From CAWIXB01 sp963839955 (GTDB lineage Bacteria; Actinomycetota; Actinomycetes; JACCUZ01): a stretch of 64,000 nucleotides of DNA. Shown here piece by piece: positions 35,006-43,808 of this stretch. The stretch covers positions 2,852,001 to 2,916,000 of the forward strand of contig CAWIXB010000001.1 of assembly GCA_963839955.1 (NCBI GenBank). Reading direction: 5' to 3'. Numbering within the stretch: the first letter of the stretch is position 1; every line of letters begins with the position of its first letter. The notes beneath the pieces are model-generated. The model did no database searches. It saw only the letters and a list, made by a program, of their open reading frames with translations, and was not told the origin of the DNA. Made by a program: the position numbers and the translations under genes.

Positions 35006-35893
35006 TTGTTCACCGGACCTCTGCTTCTGCAGAGCATCGTTCTCGGGGTGCTGCTAGGAGGGCTCTACGCCCTCCTGGCAGCGGGGCTGACGCTGTACTT
35101 CGGGGTGATGCGCGTCGTGATGATCGCCCACGCCGCGTTCCTCGTCCTGGCCGCCTACCTCGCCTGGTTCTTCCACCGGGAAACCGGTCTGGACCCGCTG
35201 CTGTCGCTGATCATCACGGTGCCCTTGTTCTTCGGCATGGGCGTCTTCATGCAGCGGGTGCTGATCTCCCGGCTCAGGCCGGTCACCCTCACGATGATGT
35301 CCGTCCTGTTGACGTTCTCGATCGCGATGGTCATCGAGGGCATGCTCGGGTTCGTCTGGAGCGGGACCCAACGACGGATCCAGCTGAGCTACTCCGGGAC
35401 CAGCGTCGAGTTCTTCGGCGCCCGGGTTGCCGTCGTCAAGATGATCGCGTTCGGCCTCGCCGCGCTGTCCCTTGCGGCGCTCTACCTGCTGCTCAAGAAG
35501 AGCCGCATCGGCCAGGCGCTGCGGGCGACGATCCAGCACAAGGAAGCCGCCCAGCTGGTGGGCATCAACACTGACCGCATCGCCTCCTACGGCTTCGGGA
35601 TCGGTCTCGCCATCGCCGCCGTCGGTGGGACGGCGCTGTCACTGGACGCCACGATCTACCCCTCGCTGCACTGGCGCTGGATCGGGCCGTTGATGGCCAT
35701 CATCGTGGTCGGCGGACTGGGCAGCGTCCCCGGTGCGGCGATCGCCGCCATGGTGCTCGGCATCGCGCAGAGCATCCTCCAGGTGCCGATGGGCACGACG
35801 TGGGCGCAGACCGTCTTCTACGTCGCTCTCTTCGTGACGCTGATCGTCCGCCCGGAGGGGTTCTTCGGAGGTCGCCTTGCCCAAAGGTTCTGA
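35006..35893 (+). CDS. Liv-type ABC transporter permease (LivH family)
   Basis: 295 aa with about eight hydrophobic helices. LivH features include LGGLYALLAAGLTLYFGVMRVV near the N-terminus, the EAA-like loop ALRATIQHKEAAQLVGIN before LIASYGFGIG-type helices, and VVGGLGSVPGAAIAAMVLG near the end. It forms the membrane channel with the next gene. It starts with TTG eight bases after the binding-protein stop; the ribosome site is weak, so translational coupling is likely. Confidence 0.9.
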   Translation: MFTGPLLLQSIVLGVLLGGLYALLAAGLTLYFGVMRVVMIAHAAFLVLAAYLAWFFHRETGLDPLLSLIITVPLFFGMGVFMQRVLISRLRPVTLTMMSVLLTFSIAMVIEGMLGFVWSGTQRRIQLSYSGTSVEFFGARVAVVKMIAFGLAALSLAALYLLLKKSRIGQALRATIQHKEAAQLVGINTDRIASYGFGIGLAIAAVGGTALSLDATIYPSLHWRWIGPLMAIIVVGGLGSVPGAAIAAMVLGIAQSILQVPMGTTWAQTVFYVALFVTLIVRPEGFFGGRLAQRF

Positions 35894-36956
35894 GGTGACC
35901 GGGGCGCAGCCCCGCTCACGCCAGACAACTGTCCTGCGCGTCGCCAAGGGTGTCGCGCTGGTCGTGGGTGTGGTGCTGGTGCTGCTCTTCCCCCGGATGG
36001 CGGCCGACCCGTTCATCCTGTCCGTCGGCGTCGTGATCGCGAGCTACGCCGTGCTCGCCACCTCGTGGAACTTCGTCGGTGGCTTCACCGGCTACATCTC
36101 GCTCGGGCACGCGGCGTACTTCGGGGTCGGCGCCTACGCGACCACACTGCTGATCACCAAGGCCGACGTCCCTTCCTTCCTCGCGTGGTTCCTGGCTGCG
36201 CTGCTGGTCGCGGTCGGCGCGATCCCGATCGGCATCGCCGCCCTCCGGGTCCGAGGAGCGTCCTTCGTCATCGTGTCGATCGCGCTCGTCCTCATCCTGC
36301 TGCTGGTGTTCCAGAGCTGGTCGTCGTTCACGGGTGGCTCGAACGGCCTGCGCGTCCCGAGACCGTTCTCGGAGGACGTCCTGCGGCCGGAGCAGCACGA
36401 GCGGTTCTTCTACCTGCATGTGGCGCTGCTCTCGGTGGCCCTGCTGCTGTGGTGGGCGATCGACAGGTCGCGCTTCGGCGCCGGGCTCAAGGCCATCCGC
36501 GAGGACGAGGACAAGGCGCAGTCGCTGGGCGTCGCGACGTTCACCTACAAGCTGGTCGTCTCCGTGATCTCGGCCTTCTTCACCGCCCTGGGTGGGGGGC
36601 TCTACGCGCTGTGGTTCGGATCGCTGGACCCGATCTTCCAGTTCTCGATCCTGATCGGCGCCTACATGGTGCTGATGTCGCTGCTCGGCGGTGTGCGCAG
36701 CCTGTTCGGCCCGGTGCTCGGCGCGGTGATCGTCGGCTACGCGATCGAGTTCTTCAAGGTCCGCTACGGCGACACGCAGATGCACCTGGTGGCCACCGGT
36801 CTCCTGCTCGGACTCGTCGTGCTGTTCATGCCCGACGGCATCATCCCCGCAGCGACGAGCCTGCTGAACCGGCTCCGCCCGGGCGAGAGCTCCATCCGCG
36901 AGCAGAGCGCCGGCGAGCTGCTCGAGAGGGATCGGGACAAGGTGGTGCAGCCATGA
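35877..36956 (+). CDS. Liv-type ABC transporter permease (LivM family)
   Basis: 359 aa, about ten helices. LivM blocks: SYAVLATSWNFVGGFTGYISLGHAAYFGVGAY, LRVRGASFVIVSIAL, and the EAA loop LKAIREDEDKAQSLGVATFTYKL. The TTG at 35877 is chosen because GGAGG stands five bases before it, giving a 17-base overlap with the LivH gene; a GTG at 35895 is the alternative. The last four bases overlap the ATPase start (ATGA). Confidence 0.9.
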   Translation: MPKGSEVTGAQPRSRQTTVLRVAKGVALVVGVVLVLLFPRMAADPFILSVGVVIASYAVLATSWNFVGGFTGYISLGHAAYFGVGAYATTLLITKADVPSFLAWFLAALLVAVGAIPIGIAALRVRGASFVIVSIALVLILLLVFQSWSSFTGGSNGLRVPRPFSEDVLRPEQHERFFYLHVALLSVALLLWWAIDRSRFGAGLKAIREDEDKAQSLGVATFTYKLVVSVISAFFTALGGGLYALWFGSLDPIFQFSILIGAYMVLMSLLGGVRSLFGPVLGAVIVGYAIEFFKVRYGDTQMHLVATGLLLGLVVLFMPDGIIPAATSLLNRLRPGESSIREQSAGELLERDRDKVVQP

Positions 36957-37714
36957 CGTCGACGCAGGAGCGATCCGTCGCCACCACTGGCCTCGAGACG
37001 GTCGGCCTGACCAAGTCGTACGGCGGTGTCCGCGCCGTCGACGGCGCCACGGTGGCGTTCCGTCACGGTGAGGTCAACGCCCTCATCGGCCCCAACGGAT
37101 CCGGCAAGACGACGTTCTTCAACTGTGTCACCGGCATGATCAGGCCCGACTCGGGCTCGGTGTCCTATCGCGGCCGGGACATCACCGGTAAGCCGTCGCA
37201 CCGGGTCGCTCGGGCCGGCATAGGCCGCAGCTTCCAGCTCTGCCGGGTGTTCCCCCGGATGACGGTGATGGAGAACATGCTCGTCGCAGTCCGCAGCGGG
37301 AGGCTCGTCCACCAGCTGCGCAGCGCGCGCGACCCCGTCCAGCTGGACCGGGCGCGCGAACTGCTGACCCTGGTCGGCATCGAGCACCTGGAGCGGGCGG
37401 AGGCGCGCAACCTTTCCTACGGGCAACAGAAGTTGCTCGAGCTCGCCGGCGTGCTGATGGGCGACCCCGAGACCATCCTGCTCGACGAGCCCGCCGGCGG
37501 CGTCAACCCGGCACTCATCGACCGCATCAAGGTCCTGGTCCGCGAGCTCAATGCGCAGGGCAAGACCTTCCTCATCGTCGAGCACAACATGGACATGGTC
37601 ATGAGCCTGAGTGACCACGTGATCGTGTTCGACCGAGGCCGGGCCATCGCCGAGGGCCCACCATCAGTGGTCCAGAACGACCCCAAGGTGCTGGAGGCCT
37701 ACCTTGGCCTCTGA
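36953..37714 (+). CDS. Liv-type ABC transporter ATPase (LivG family)
   Basis: 253 aa. Walker A GPNGSGKTT, Q-loop SFQLCRVFPRMTV, signature LSYGQQKLLELA, Walker B ETILLDEPAGGVNP and switch His in IVEHNMDMV. The signature LSYGQ and the P-A-G-G-V-N-P run after Walker B are hallmarks of the LivG branch. One of two ATPases that energise the importer. Coupled to the LivM gene upstream by ATGA. Confidence 0.93.
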   Translation: MTSTQERSVATTGLETVGLTKSYGGVRAVDGATVAFRHGEVNALIGPNGSGKTTFFNCVTGMIRPDSGSVSYRGRDITGKPSHRVARAGIGRSFQLCRVFPRMTVMENMLVAVRSGRLVHQLRSARDPVQLDRARELLTLVGIEHLERAEARNLSYGQQKLLELAGVLMGDPETILLDEPAGGVNPALIDRIKVLVRELNAQGKTFLIVEHNMDMVMSLSDHVIVFDRGRAIAEGPPSVVQNDPKVLEAYLGL

Positions 37715-38447
37715 GTTCCTTCTCGAGCTCAACGACATCGAGGCCGGCTACGGACGTGCGGCCCTGGTGTTGCGCGGCCTCACGGTCCAGGTCCCCCCGG
37801 GATCCGTGGTGTGTCTCGTCGGCCCCAACGGTGCAGGCAAGTCGACCGTGCTGAAGGTCGCCAGTGGCATGCTCACCCCACGGTCCGGGTCCGTCCTCGT
37901 GGACGGCGTCGACGTCACGCGGCAGGGACCGCAACAGATGCTGTCGTCGGGTCTCGCGCACGTCCTCCAGGGCCACAGCGTCTTCCGCGAGATGACCGTC
38001 GGCGAGAACGTCCTGCTCGGCGCCTACACGGTCAAGGACAAGCGGCTCATCGACGAGCGGGCCGACTTCGTCAAGAACCTGTTCCCCGTTGTGGGCGAGC
38101 GCTGGACCCAGCTCGCCGGGCTGCTGTCGGGAGGCCAGCAGAAGCAGGTCGAGTTCGCCCGGTCCCTCATGGTCGATCCGAAGGTCGTGCTCCTCGACGA
38201 ACCGTCGATGGGGCTGGACCCGAAGACGACGGCCACGGTCTTCGAGCAGGTCTCCCGGATGCGCGAAGCGGGGACCGCGGTGCTCCTGGTCGAGCAGAAC
38301 GCCCGCCGGGCCCTCGAGACGGCCGACATCGGCTGCGTCCTCGACCTCGGACGGGTCCACATCACCGGGCCGGCACCGGAACTGCTCGCTGACCCGCAGC
38401 TCGGTGACCTCTACCTCGGCGGCCGACCGAAGTCATCCACGACCTGA
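37704..38447 (+). CDS. Liv-type ABC transporter ATPase (LivF family)
   Basis: 247 aa. Walker A GPNGAGKST, Q-loop VLQGHSVFREMTV, signature LSGGQQKQVEFA, Walker B VVLLDEPSMGLDP and LLVEQNARRAL, all in LivF form. The TTG at 37704 has GGAGG seven bases upstream and overlaps the LivG end by 11 bases. It completes the five-gene importer and is followed 12 bases later by the dehydrogenase gene of the same operon. Confidence 0.93.
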   Translation: MASEFLLELNDIEAGYGRAALVLRGLTVQVPPGSVVCLVGPNGAGKSTVLKVASGMLTPRSGSVLVDGVDVTRQGPQQMLSSGLAHVLQGHSVFREMTVGENVLLGAYTVKDKRLIDERADFVKNLFPVVGERWTQLAGLLSGGQQKQVEFARSLMVDPKVVLLDEPSMGLDPKTTATVFEQVSRMREAGTAVLLVEQNARRALETADIGCVLDLGRVHITGPAPELLADPQLGDLYLGGRPKSSTT

Positions 38448-38459
38448 GAGAGCAAGCAG

Positions 38460-39611
38460 ATGACACACGACACCATCCGCATCGTCATGAACGGCGTCAC
38501 CGGCCGCATGGGCTACCGGCAGCACTTGCTCCGGTCGATCCTCGCGATCCGCGACGACGGCGGACTCGTGCTTGCGGACGGCTCGCGCGTCCAGGTCGAG
38601 CCGGTCCTGGTGGGCCGCAACCACGACAAGCTCGCCGACCTCGCCCGCCGCCACGACATCGCGGACTTCACGACCGACCTCGACCAGGCTCTGGCCGACC
38701 CGGCTGCTCAGGTCTACTTCGACGCGCAGGTCACCGGCGAACGCAAGAAGGCGATCCTCAAGGCCATCGCGGCAGGAAAGCACATCTACACCGAGAAGCC
38801 GGTCGCCGAGGCAGTGAGCGAGGGCCTCGAGCTGGCTGCCGCCGCCAAGTCAGCCGGCGTGATCAACGGCGTGGTGCACGACAAGCTCTTTCTCCCCGGG
38901 CTCATCAAGCTGAAGCGGCTCGTGGACGCAGGCTTCTTCGGCCGCATCCTGTCGGTGCGCGGCGAGTTCGGCTACTGGGTGTTCGAGGGCGACCTCGTTC
39001 CTTCGCAACGACCCAGCTGGAACTACCGCGCCGAGGACGGTGGCGGCATGGTGCTCGACATGTTCTGCCACTGGAACTACGTGCTCGAGAACCTGTTCGG
39101 CAGGGTGGAGGCGGTCACGGCGAAGGCAGTCACCCACATCCCCCGCCGGTGGGACGAGCGGGGCAAGGAGTACGACGCGACCGCGGACGACGCGGCGTAC
39201 GGCATCTTCGAGCTCGAAGGCGGCGCCATCGCGCAGATCAACTCGTCGTGGGCCGTGCGCGTCAACCGCGACGAGCTCGTCGACTTCCAGGTCGACGGCA
39301 CGCACGGTTCGGCCGTGGCCGGCCTGTTCGGCTGCCGGACCCAGCCACGGGCCAATACCCCCAAGCCGGTGTGGAACCCGGACCTGCCGACCACGGAACC
39401 GTTCCGGTCACAGTGGGCCGACGTGCCCGACAACCAGGAGTTCGACAACGGGTTCCGCGTGCAGTGGGAGGACTTCCTCCGGGACGTGGAGGCCGGTCGG
39501 CCGCACAGGTACGACCTGATGGCGGGCGTCCGCGGCCTGCAGCTCGTCGAGGCCGGGCTCGAGTCGTCCGCGAAGGGTGTCCGCGTGGCCATCGAGAACG
39601 CCGAGACATGA
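38460..39611 (+). CDS. Gfo/Idh/MocA family oxidoreductase
   Basis: 383 aa NAD(P)-dependent sugar or sugar-acid dehydrogenase. The N-terminus is a Rossmann fold, although the first loop is altered (IVMNGVTGRMGYRQH, resembling DapB). The catalytic motif EKP is present (HIYTEKPVAEAV, residues ~103-114), as is an acidic/aromatic C-terminal half with GGGMVLDMFCHWNYVLE, whose His-containing helix fits the family active site. It probably oxidises or reduces the imported, already modified sugar. The ATG follows GAGAGAGCAAGCAG. Coupled to the DUF993 gene by ATGA. Confidence 0.9.
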   Translation: MTHDTIRIVMNGVTGRMGYRQHLLRSILAIRDDGGLVLADGSRVQVEPVLVGRNHDKLADLARRHDIADFTTDLDQALADPAAQVYFDAQVTGERKKAILKAIAAGKHIYTEKPVAEAVSEGLELAAAAKSAGVINGVVHDKLFLPGLIKLKRLVDAGFFGRILSVRGEFGYWVFEGDLVPSQRPSWNYRAEDGGGMVLDMFCHWNYVLENLFGRVEAVTAKAVTHIPRRWDERGKEYDATADDAAYGIFELEGGAIAQINSSWAVRVNRDELVDFQVDGTHGSAVAGLFGCRTQPRANTPKPVWNPDLPTTEPFRSQWADVPDNQEFDNGFRVQWEDFLRDVEAGRPHRYDLMAGVRGLQLVEAGLESSAKGVRVAIENAET

Positions 39612-40780
39612 GCATCGGCACCTCCGAAAGTGTGCTGATCCCGACGGCGACGGGAGCCCTGCTTCCGGTCGCGCTCCGCGAGCCGCGAGCATGGGCCGAG
39701 CACCCGCAGCCGTTCACGTCGCGGGTGGCCTTCGCGGCGGCGCACGTCGTCGCCGACCCGCTCGGCAACAACGTCCCCGGCGCGCCCGCAGCCCTCGACT
39801 GGGACGCCACGCTGGCGTTCCGGCGCAACCTCTTCCGCTACGGCCTGGGTGTCGCCGAGGCCATGGACACCGCCCAGCGCAACATGGGCCTCGACTGGGC
39901 CGCGGTCCAAGAGCTCGTGACGAGAAGTGCCGCACAGGCCAAGGTGCACGGGGCGCGCATCGCGTCGGGCGCCGGGACCGATCACCGCGACGACCTGCGC
40001 ACCGTCGACGACGTCATCGCCGCGTACGCCGAGCAGGTGGAGTTCGTCGAGAGCACCGGCTCCCAGGTGATCGTGATGGCGTCGCGGCAGCTGGCTCGGG
40101 TTGCCTCCAGCCCCGCTGACTACCTGCGGGTCTACGACGTCATCCTGAGCCAGGTGTCGCAACCGGTGATCCTGCACTGGCTCGGCGAGGCCTTCGACCC
40201 GCTGCTGCGCGGCTACTGGGGGTCCGTCGACACGGGCGCGGCGACCGCGACGTTTCTCGAGCTCGTCGAGGCGCAGGCGGACAAGGTCGACGGGGTCAAG
40301 GTGTCGTTGCTCTCGCTCGAGCACGAGGTGGGACTACGCGCCGCGCTGCCGGACGATGTCCGTCTCTACACCGGCGACGACTTCAACTACCCCGACCTCA
40401 TCAAGGGCGACGGCACCCATCACTCCGACGCGCTGCTGGGTGCGTTCGCCGCGGTTGCGCCGGCTGCCTCGGCGGCCCTCGACGCACTCGACCGCGGCGA
40501 CCTCGCGGCGTACGACGAGGAGATGGCGCCGACGCTGCCGCTCTCGCGGCTCCTCTTCGAGGAGCCGACGTTCTACTACAAGACAGGCATCGCCTTCCTG
40601 TCGTGGCTCACCGGCCAGCAGGACGGCTTCACCATGGTGGGCGGTCTCCAGTCGGCCCGCAGTGTCGTGCACCTGTCGCAGGTCTTCGCGCTCGCGAACG
40701 AGGCCCGGTTGCTGCCCGACCCGCACCTCGCGGCGCGCCGGATGCGGCTCTGGCTCGACACTGCGGGTGTCGTGTCGTGA
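39608..40780 (+). CDS. DUF993 family dihydrodipicolinate-synthase-like protein
   Basis: 390 aa. This family groups with the DapA/aldolase TIM barrels and recurs beside Gfo/Idh/MocA and sugar isomerase genes in actinobacteria. Visible blocks are HVVADPLGNNVPGAPAALDW, GLGVAEAMDTAQRNMGLDW, QPVILHWLGEAFDP, and the strand VDGVKVSLLSLEHE, whose Lys may be the Schiff-base residue. It likely cleaves or dehydrates a keto-sugar intermediate, which is inference. Both ends overlap neighbours by four bases (ATGA upstream, GTGA downstream). Confidence 0.85.
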   Translation: MSIGTSESVLIPTATGALLPVALREPRAWAEHPQPFTSRVAFAAAHVVADPLGNNVPGAPAALDWDATLAFRRNLFRYGLGVAEAMDTAQRNMGLDWAAVQELVTRSAAQAKVHGARIASGAGTDHRDDLRTVDDVIAAYAEQVEFVESTGSQVIVMASRQLARVASSPADYLRVYDVILSQVSQPVILHWLGEAFDPLLRGYWGSVDTGAATATFLELVEAQADKVDGVKVSLLSLEHEVGLRAALPDDVRLYTGDDFNYPDLIKGDGTHHSDALLGAFAAVAPAASAALDALDRGDLAAYDEEMAPTLPLSRLLFEEPTFYYKTGIAFLSWLTGQQDGFTMVGGLQSARSVVHLSQVFALANEARLLPDPHLAARRMRLWLDTAGVVS

Positions 40781-41685
40781 GCCCTCCGGCGCTCGACGAG
40801 GTCGACGTACCGAGCGGACGGCCGGCGCGGGTTGCCACACCGGAGCCCGGGGACCCGCGGCTGTCGCGCCTCTCGCTCAACCAGCGCACGACAGCGGGCT
40901 GGTCACTGCGCGAGGCGATCGACGGCAGTGTCGCTGCCGGCCTCGGCGCCATCGGCCTCTGGCGCGAGCCGATCGCGGAGGTCGGGCTGGCCACGGCCAA
41001 GGCGTGGGTCGGCGACAGCGGCCTGCGCGTGTCGTCCATCTGTCGCGGCGGGTTCTTCACCGGCGCCGACCCGGCCGAGCGGGCGACCGCGCACCGGTCG
41101 AACGAGGCGGCCATCGACGAGACCGCCGAGGTCAACGCCGCCACTCTGGTGCTGGTGCCCGGGGGCCTGCCCGAAGGCGACCGGGACATCGTCGGCGCGC
41201 GGGCCAGGGTTGCGGAGGCAATCGCCGTGCTCGTGCCGTACGCGCGCGACCGCGGCGTACGCCTCGGGATCGAGCCGATGCACCCGATCTTCGCGGCCGA
41301 CCGCGGCGTCGTGTCCACCCTCGCGCAGGCACTGGACATGGCCGAGCAGCACTCCGCCGCGGACGTGGGTGTCGTCGTCGACACGTTCCACGTCTGGTGG
41401 GAGCCGGGCGTGCTGGAACAGATCGCGCGAGCAGCCGATCGCATCGTCAGCTACCAGGTGTGCGAGTGGATCACGCCGTTGCCTGCGGACACCCTGCTCA
41501 GCCGCGGCATGATGGGCGACGGTCACATCGACTTCGCCTCCCTGACCCGCGCAGTCGCGGCAACGGGCTACGCCGGCGACGTTGAGGTCGAGATCTTCAA
41601 CGCAGACGTCTGGGCAGCGCCCGGCGACCAGGTGCTCGCCACCATGGCGCGCAGGTACGTCGAGCTGGTCGAGCCCTACCTCTGA
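40777..41685 (+). CDS. Sugar phosphate isomerase/epimerase (AP endonuclease 2-like TIM barrel)
   Basis: 302 aa. Family blocks are GLGAIGLWREPIAEVG, RLGIEPMHPIFAADRG (metal-binding Glu), VGVVVDTFHVWWEP (Asp and His ligands), and the end YAGDVEVEIFNADVW (Glu ligand), together a divalent-metal isomerase site. It should epimerise or isomerise a keto-sugar. The GTG overlaps the DUF993 stop. Last gene of the eight-gene LacI-controlled operon; a hairpin at 41691 separates it from the convergent transporter. Confidence 0.88.
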   Translation: MSPPALDEVDVPSGRPARVATPEPGDPRLSRLSLNQRTTAGWSLREAIDGSVAAGLGAIGLWREPIAEVGLATAKAWVGDSGLRVSSICRGGFFTGADPAERATAHRSNEAAIDETAEVNAATLVLVPGGLPEGDRDIVGARARVAEAIAVLVPYARDRGVRLGIEPMHPIFAADRGVVSTLAQALDMAEQHSAADVGVVVDTFHVWWEPGVLEQIARAADRIVSYQVCEWITPLPADTLLSRGMMGDGHIDFASLTRAVAATGYAGDVEVEIFNADVWAAPGDQVLATMARRYVELVEPYL

Positions 41686-41690
41686 GTTGC

Positions 41691-41708
41691 CCGCGCCGCT
41701 CGGCGCGG
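41691..41708. terminator. Hairpin between convergent genes
   Basis: CCGCGCC-GCTC-GGCGCGG, a 7-bp stem and 4-base loop, fills the 28-base gap between the isomerase stop (41685) and the binding-protein stop (41714). A shared bidirectional terminator is likely, though no T-run follows on either strand. Confidence 0.5.
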
Positions 41709-41713
41709 TGCGC

Positions 41714-42721
41714 TCAGGAGTCGCAGGTCGACTTGTAGAGGTACGGCGTTGCGTCGGGGCTGTCGACGTTGTCCTTGGTGAGCACCTTCAGGGGGAAGTA
41801 CTTGTCGTGGTCATTCATCGGCTTCACGGCCGTGCCCTTGGGGTGGTCCTTGATGGTCGCGACGAGCGTCTTGACGGACTCCGCGCCGATGTCACCCGCG
41901 GCCTGCGCGAGCAGCGCGTCGATCGTGCCCGCCTTCAGTGCGGCGACCTCACCGGGAGTCGCGTCGTAGGCGAAGACCTTCACCTTGCCCTGCTTGCCGG
42001 CCTGCTTCACCGCCGCCGCCGCACCTTCACCTTCGGGTCCGCTGACGGCGTAGATGGCCCGCAGGTCGGGGTGGGCCAGCATCAACGCGGACGCGACGCT
42101 GGTCGCCTTGTTGCGGTCGAAGTCGGCGTACTGCGGCGTCAGCACCTTGATGCCCGGCGGCACGACGGCCTCCAGCGGCTTCCACCGGTCCCTGGCCCAG
42201 TCGGCGCCCTGCTGGCCGCCGAGGATGCCGATCGAGCCCGATGTTCCGACAGCCTCGCCCACGAGTTTCGCGAACTCGGCGTTGTCGGTCTCGCTGCTGA
42301 TGTACTGCAGGTCGGTGGCCGGGGTGATCGGCCCGTCGACGGACACCACAGGTGTGCCGGCCTGCATGAGCGTCTTGATCTGGTTGGAGAACGTTCCGGG
42401 CTCATAGGTGGCGATGACGAGGCCCGCCGGCTTCAGCAGCGTCGCGGCCTGGAAGTTGGCTTGAGCGGCGGCGGTGTCGAGAGCGTTGGACGCCTTCCAG
42501 TCGATGGTCGCGCCCTGGGCCTTGGCCTCCTTGGTGGCGCCGCACATGATCGTGACGTAGAAGGGGTCGCTCGCCGTGGAGCTGACGCCGGCCAGCTTGA
42601 TGTCCTTGGTGCCACCATCGCTCTTCGCGCCCGCGGACTCGGAGGCGTTTCCGCAGGCTGACAAGCCGACACAGAGTGCCGTCACCACGAGCAGGGGTCC
42701 CGCCGCGCGCATCTTGATCAT
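41714..42721 (-). CDS. Sugar ABC transporter substrate-binding lipoprotein (ribose/RbsB type)
   Basis: 335 aa. Lipobox VGLSAC, then the Peripla_BP_4 fold: IKLAGVSSTASDPFYVTIMCG, LLKPAGLVIATYEPG, SVDGPITPATDLQYISSETDN and SIGILGGQQGADWARDRW. The C-terminal Cys (YKSTCDS) may pair with Cys60 region. Last gene of a three-gene minus-strand operon (ATPase, permease, receptor). The substrate is probably a pentose or related monosaccharide, judged from family and the divergent ribokinase gene. Confidence 0.9.
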   Translation of the reverse strand: MIKMRAAGPLLVVTALCVGLSACGNASESAGAKSDGGTKDIKLAGVSSTASDPFYVTIMCGATKEAKAQGATIDWKASNALDTAAAQANFQAATLLKPAGLVIATYEPGTFSNQIKTLMQAGTPVVSVDGPITPATDLQYISSETDNAEFAKLVGEAVGTSGSIGILGGQQGADWARDRWKPLEAVVPPGIKVLTPQYADFDRNKATSVASALMLAHPDLRAIYAVSGPEGEGAAAAVKQAGKQGKVKVFAYDATPGEVAALKAGTIDALLAQAAGDIGAESVKTLVATIKDHPKGTAVKPMNDHDKYFPLKVLTKDNVDSPDATPYLYKSTCDS

Positions 42722-42740
42722 GAGTTGACTCTCTCTGGGC

Positions 42741-43808
42741 CTATCGAGTGACAGATCGGAACTGGTCGACCGCCACGGCCGCGATCAGGACGGCGCCGAT
42801 GACGAGCAACTGATAATACGGAGCCACGCCGGTGATGATCAGGCCGGTCAACAGGACCACCGCCAGGACGGTCCCCCACACCGCGCCAAGGATGTTGACG
42901 CGACCGCCCTCGAGCGTGGTACCGCCGATGACCACCGCCGTGAGCGCGGCGAGCCCGTCGGTGGCGTGCCCGTTGACCGTCGTGGAGCCGTAGCGTGCGA
43001 TGTCGACGAACCCCGCCAGCCCTGCACAGAATCCGCCGATGATCGTCAGGTAGACGATGTGGCGCTGGACGTTGATCCCGGCCCGGGCCGCAGACGTGCG
43101 CGACGAACCGATGGCGAGGGTCGTGACTCCGAAGACGAGGTAGCGCAGGACCGCCCAGAAGATCACCGCGAGGATGAGCGCCATGATCGCCGGCACCGGA
43201 ACACCCGCGAACAGACGCAGGCCGAAGTGCTGCTGCAGCTGCGGCGGGAGGCCGCCGATGTCTCCCCCGTTGGTGATGACGAACCCGATGCCGGTCCCGA
43301 TGCCCAGCGTCCCGAGCGTGGCGATGAGTGAGTTCACCTTGAGGTAGGCGATGACCAGTCCGTTGACGAGTCCGAAGAGCAGGCCGGTGACAAGACACGC
43401 CGCAAGTGCCGCGGCGATCGCCCAGCCGACCCGCGGGAACGTGCCGTCGGCAGCCGGCGTGACCCCGCTGACCGTCTGAATGGTCTTCGCGCCGACGACG
43501 GAGCAGAGGACGAGGTTGGCACCGATCGACAGGTCGAAGATGCCCGCGCCGAGCATCAGGGCCAGCCCGAGGGCGAGCAGCAGGGCTTCGGTGCCCGCAA
43601 GGCTCAGCGACTGGAAGTTCTGCGTCGACCAGAAGACGTTGTCGGTGGAGATCAGTGAGAACAACGCGATGAGCGCGAGGTCCAGGATGAGGACCCAGGC
43701 GCCGTTGGTCTTCAGCCAGCGCCGCACCGGTGACTCCGGTGCCACCGTGCGCAGGTCAGCGTCGTCGTCCGGTCCCGCGCCGCGGCCAGGGTCGGCTTGG
43801 GTCGTCAT
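42741..43808 (-). CDS. Sugar ABC transporter permease (RbsC type)
   Basis: 355 aa with about ten helices. RbsC-type blocks: LLALGLALMLGAGIFDLSIGANLVLCSVVG, GLVNGLVIAYLKVNSLIATLGTLGIGTGI, IGSSRTSAARAGINVQRHIVYLT (cytosolic coupling loop), and VIGGTTLEGGRVNILGAVWG. The ATG overlaps the stop of the ATPase gene (ATGA). Nineteen bases separate its stop from the binding-protein start. Confidence 0.92.
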   Translation of the reverse strand: MTTQADPGRGAGPDDDADLRTVAPESPVRRWLKTNGAWVLILDLALIALFSLISTDNVFWSTQNFQSLSLAGTEALLLALGLALMLGAGIFDLSIGANLVLCSVVGAKTIQTVSGVTPAADGTFPRVGWAIAAALAACLVTGLLFGLVNGLVIAYLKVNSLIATLGTLGIGTGIGFVITNGGDIGGLPPQLQQHFGLRLFAGVPVPAIMALILAVIFWAVLRYLVFGVTTLAIGSSRTSAARAGINVQRHIVYLTIIGGFCAGLAGFVDIARYGSTTVNGHATDGLAALTAVVIGGTTLEGGRVNILGAVWGTVLAVVLLTGLIITGVAPYYQLLVIGAVLIAAVAVDQFRSVTR

